Shown piece by piece: positions 61,040 to 64,000 of a stretch of DNA of 64,000 nt. The position numbers and the translations under genes were made by a program. Source of the DNA: Brachypodius melanocephalos (Eukaryota > Chordata > Aves > Passeriformes > Pycnonotidae). The stretch's first letter is position 1. Every line of letters begins with the position of its first letter. Below the pieces are notes generated by a model. That model worked only from the letters and a program-made list of their open reading frames with translations. It did no database searches and had not been told where the DNA came from. Location: NCBI GenBank assembly GCA_013398615.1, contig VZSR01003807.1, positions 34,701,493-34,765,492 on the forward strand, written 5' to 3'.

Positions 61040-64000
61040 GTAAGTACTGCAGGCAAAACTGAAGTTCCTAAAGATGAGTAGTTATTTTATCGAAGCAGTT
61101 GAAAGACCTGCTTTAAACTAGTTCCCCCTCATATTTCTCTCAGTAATCATACCAAGTGTTTATGGCTTCTTCATTTTTAGAATGAAACCTCAGGTTAGAG
61201 AGTACAAATGTACAAGCTAATTAAAAGCAAGTGGCTCCTTGGAAACTTTTGGTACCTTTATGTTTTGTAGTGTATTTCTTTGTGCTGTACAAAGCACACT
61301 GTATATTTATAACACAGTATTTTAAATCCTCTTTTTTTCCTTCCTTTAGAAACACCAGATCTGCTTCTGTGTGGAAACTTTCTAAAAATATGTTTTTCAT
61401 TTTCTGTAGAATGGGTGATCATAAATTTGTTTACGATGTTTTCTTTGTAATTGAATAGCACAGATTGAAATGCTCTAAAATAAAAACATTTATATTGCAG
61501 TTGTGTTTGAAATGACATTCCAAACTTGAAACATCCCCAAGCCTTGAGGAGCCTGATATCTGGAACTAGGCACGAATTATGTGGTTAAGGCCACCTCTAG
61601 CTTGCGTATAAATTAACCTCATGGCATTTTATGAAATGTATCATTGTAAAATACATCATTATAAAAACCAGATATTTAGAAACATCAGTGTTGTTGTCTT
61701 TCTTATTATATATGTAAAGTTGAGAAATGCTGCTTTCAGTCTGAATTCAAAGTGTTATAAAACTTCTTCCTCCTCAAACCTTGAGAAAGAACATTTTCAG
61801 AAAGATATAATGGGTGTATTGCCGTACCTTAACTCAGTCCTACATGAACTTTGTCTGACAAGTCAAAATTATATCATAAATTATATGGACAGTTCCTGCT
61901 CAGGGAAACAGTCTTGTTGAAGCTATTGTGATGCCTTGCACGAACAAGAACTTGGGGGATCAGTCCCTTAATCTTCAGTTCATTAAGAAATCTGAAGCCA
62001 GAAGAGCGTGAAGTGTGAGTAGGGATGTAAAAGTGTAACAAATCCTTTAAATAAGAAGAATGAAAATGTGGAAATGTCTTTCTTTAAAAGCAAGATTGCA
62101 GTATCAATACAAGCATAAACTGGAAACTAATCTCTGGACTTCAGAGGGAATGCAGTGCAGGCTCAGTGGGTATGATGACCAGTAACCTCAGCATTAGTGT
62201 TTTGTGCTGATTGAAGCCTTTACCAGAGGTGTTTGAAAGATTAGCTTGCTAGCACTTATATTAAACTAACCTGTAGATAATGAAAGACATGTCAGCACAT
62301 GTTGCACATCAGCATACTGAAAGGTGAAAGTGGAGTCAAATTCAACAAGTAGTGAAAGGCAAGTTTCAGAGGTAGAAGTGAATTTCAATTGCAAATTATA
62401 AGTGAATCAAAACTAATGGCTAGATTTGTGTGTGTGAAAATGTTCAGAAAAAGTTGTCTGTAAATTAACATAGAAATACCATTTTAATAATGTAATTTTG
62501 AACAGAAATGTTTTTCTAATTTTAATAACTGAATTATTTACTATGCAATAAAGACTTCAAGGGATGAAAACAGAAAATTTTGAGACAAACTACTGCATCA
62601 TTACAGTACGGAATATATCTGTCAGACACTCATTAAATGCCTCATTCAACTGCAAATGCTACATTTAACTCTGTTAAGATAACTAAGAAGTTAAAATACT
62701 ATAAATTGAAACCAATAGAACAGAGCATATGCAAACAAATTTGCATTTATAACACCATATTTTGCAGTAGGACAAAGAAAAGTGAAGTTTTCTTTCTGTG
62801 AAATTGATCACTATAAGAAGACTTCAGTGAATGGTGACTTCAGCTGCCATAGGTGAAAACATCTTGAAGTACTGATATATTTTTTTTTCCTTGCAGACAA
62901 TGATTACATAATTGCATCATAAATCACATTTCCTTTGTTTTTTGGCTTTGGCAAAACATGGAAAAATAGCTCCAGTGCTTAATGATAGGGATCTCAAAGA
63001 GTAATGCTTCTTGTGTGAATTTAGTTTTTTGTATTATTTTCCTTGATTGTAACATAAGAATCTCATTGATGTTAGCTAGTCTCATGTAATAGGATTTTGA
63101 CTCTGAGAAAACTCATTTGTGTTGTATTATGAAGTGTAGATTGTTTCAGTTTGTTGAGTTTCTTGAGGAGGAATGGTGATTTGTTTTGGTGGAGCAATCC
63201 ATATCAAAACTGGAAAGATTCTGTTCTGTGGTGCCATGAGAGTTACTTTCATGCCAAAGATGCAATGCATTGTCTTACTGAATATCTCCCTGCAGAATCT
63301 GGCTTGATGTTTTAAGGGAAAAGTGCTTACACAAGATACAACAAAAAGCCCCCTCAAAGCATCTCTAAGAAACCTCTAAGAAAAATTTTAGGCTTTATGC
63401 CTTTTTTGTCATCTTGATGGGATTTTTGTTTTTTAATGGGGAGATGTTTTTTATTATTGTGGTATAGCCAAAACCCCTTTCAGTCCAAGGTCCCTTTTTT
63501 TCTTTTTCTGTTTTTTCCTAGCTCTTGTAGAGGTAAAAAAAAGTTACTCATTCAGCTCAAATAAATCTGTTGTGAAGATAGACTTTCTTTTGTTCTAGAG
63601 GTTAATACTGTTCCATATGCAATCACTTCAGTTACCTGCATGAACATTTAATAATCTAGTTCAATAATTTAATACCATATGCATGTAATATATAATACTG
63701 TATGTGTCTCATCTATATTAACTGTAGGTCCTTGAAATGTGCTTTGATATTTACAACTTCTGTGCATTTCAGCATCTGCAGCTGTGATATATTTTGTAGT
63801 GATAACTTCCAGCATCAATTCAGCCACATCTGTTTTCTCCTGAAACAGACAACAACATTAAAATGGTCTCATTTGCTGGCAAATAGGCTTGCAGAGTAAT
63901 GTACACTGCGTGGCTCTTGATCTGGGAAACCAATGCTTTCCATGCTTGGTTGCCGGTGTGAGGAATGTCAGTGGATGCTCTATCCTGCAGAGGTGCCGAC
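61040..64000 (+). other. EPHA7: EPHA7 intron 2 (partial)
   Basis: It begins with donor GTAAGT and runs off the right end of the window. The sequence is AT-rich and has no recognised repeat family. I looked for the large exon 3, which would carry the rest of the ephrin-binding domain, and did not find it. The short open frames here, for example 61621-61920, match nothing known and are not exons of EPHA7. Confidence 0.85.

Noticed and set aside
61621..61920. 99-codon frame in intron 2 considered as EPHA7 exon 3
   Set aside because: Its translation has none of the ephrin-binding domain sequence expected after exon 2, and no acceptor followed by a Trp codon in the right phase is present.
1..64000. 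CRISPR arrays, operons, phage or other prokaryote-type systems
   Set aside because: No regularly spaced direct repeats or dense gene-coding layout is present. The intron-containing gene, CR1 repeats and CpG islands show vertebrate DNA.

Overview
This window is vertebrate nuclear DNA, most likely from a bird and plausibly a songbird. Three lines of evidence support this. Several interspersed repeats match the CR1 LINE family, which dominates bird genomes. One SINE near 20.4 kb joins a tRNA-Ile-like head to a CR1-like tail, a structure I know from zebra finch (TguSINE1-type). The only gene is the 5' end of an Eph receptor whose residues fit bird EPHA7.

Layout: positions 1 to about 55.2 kb are AT-rich intergenic DNA with no gene I can support. 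Open frames here are short, carry no recognisable domain, and are about what chance gives. The stretch holds CR1 fragments (about 25.98-26.6, 39.09-39.52 and 44.90-45.13 kb), the tRNA-derived SINE, an old MIR/CORE-SINE-like copy (about 16.7-16.85 kb), a foldback repeat (about 32.9-33.1 kb), microsatellites and homopolymer tracts, and a 100-N assembly gap (27,025-27,124). A long gene-poor flank is expected upstream of EPHA7, which lies beside a gene desert in other amniotes.

From about 55.2 kb the composition changes to a GC- and CpG-rich promoter region with inverted CCAAT and GC boxes and no clear TATA box. EPHA7 exon 1 follows (ATG at 56,869, donor at 56,966), encoding the start, the signal peptide and the first mature residues. 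Intron 1 is 4,009 bp and contains a second, strong CpG island (about 58.14-59.47 kb). Exon 2 (60,975-61,039) is 65 bp and joins in frame. Exon 3, which should carry most of the ephrin-binding domain, is not in the window, so the last ~3 kb is intron 2.

I found no prokaryote-type system, CRISPR array, rRNA, functional tRNA or intact mobile element. The points most worth a second look are the intronic CpG island with its internal duplication, the ancient SINE and foldback copies, and possible conserved non-coding elements in the flank.
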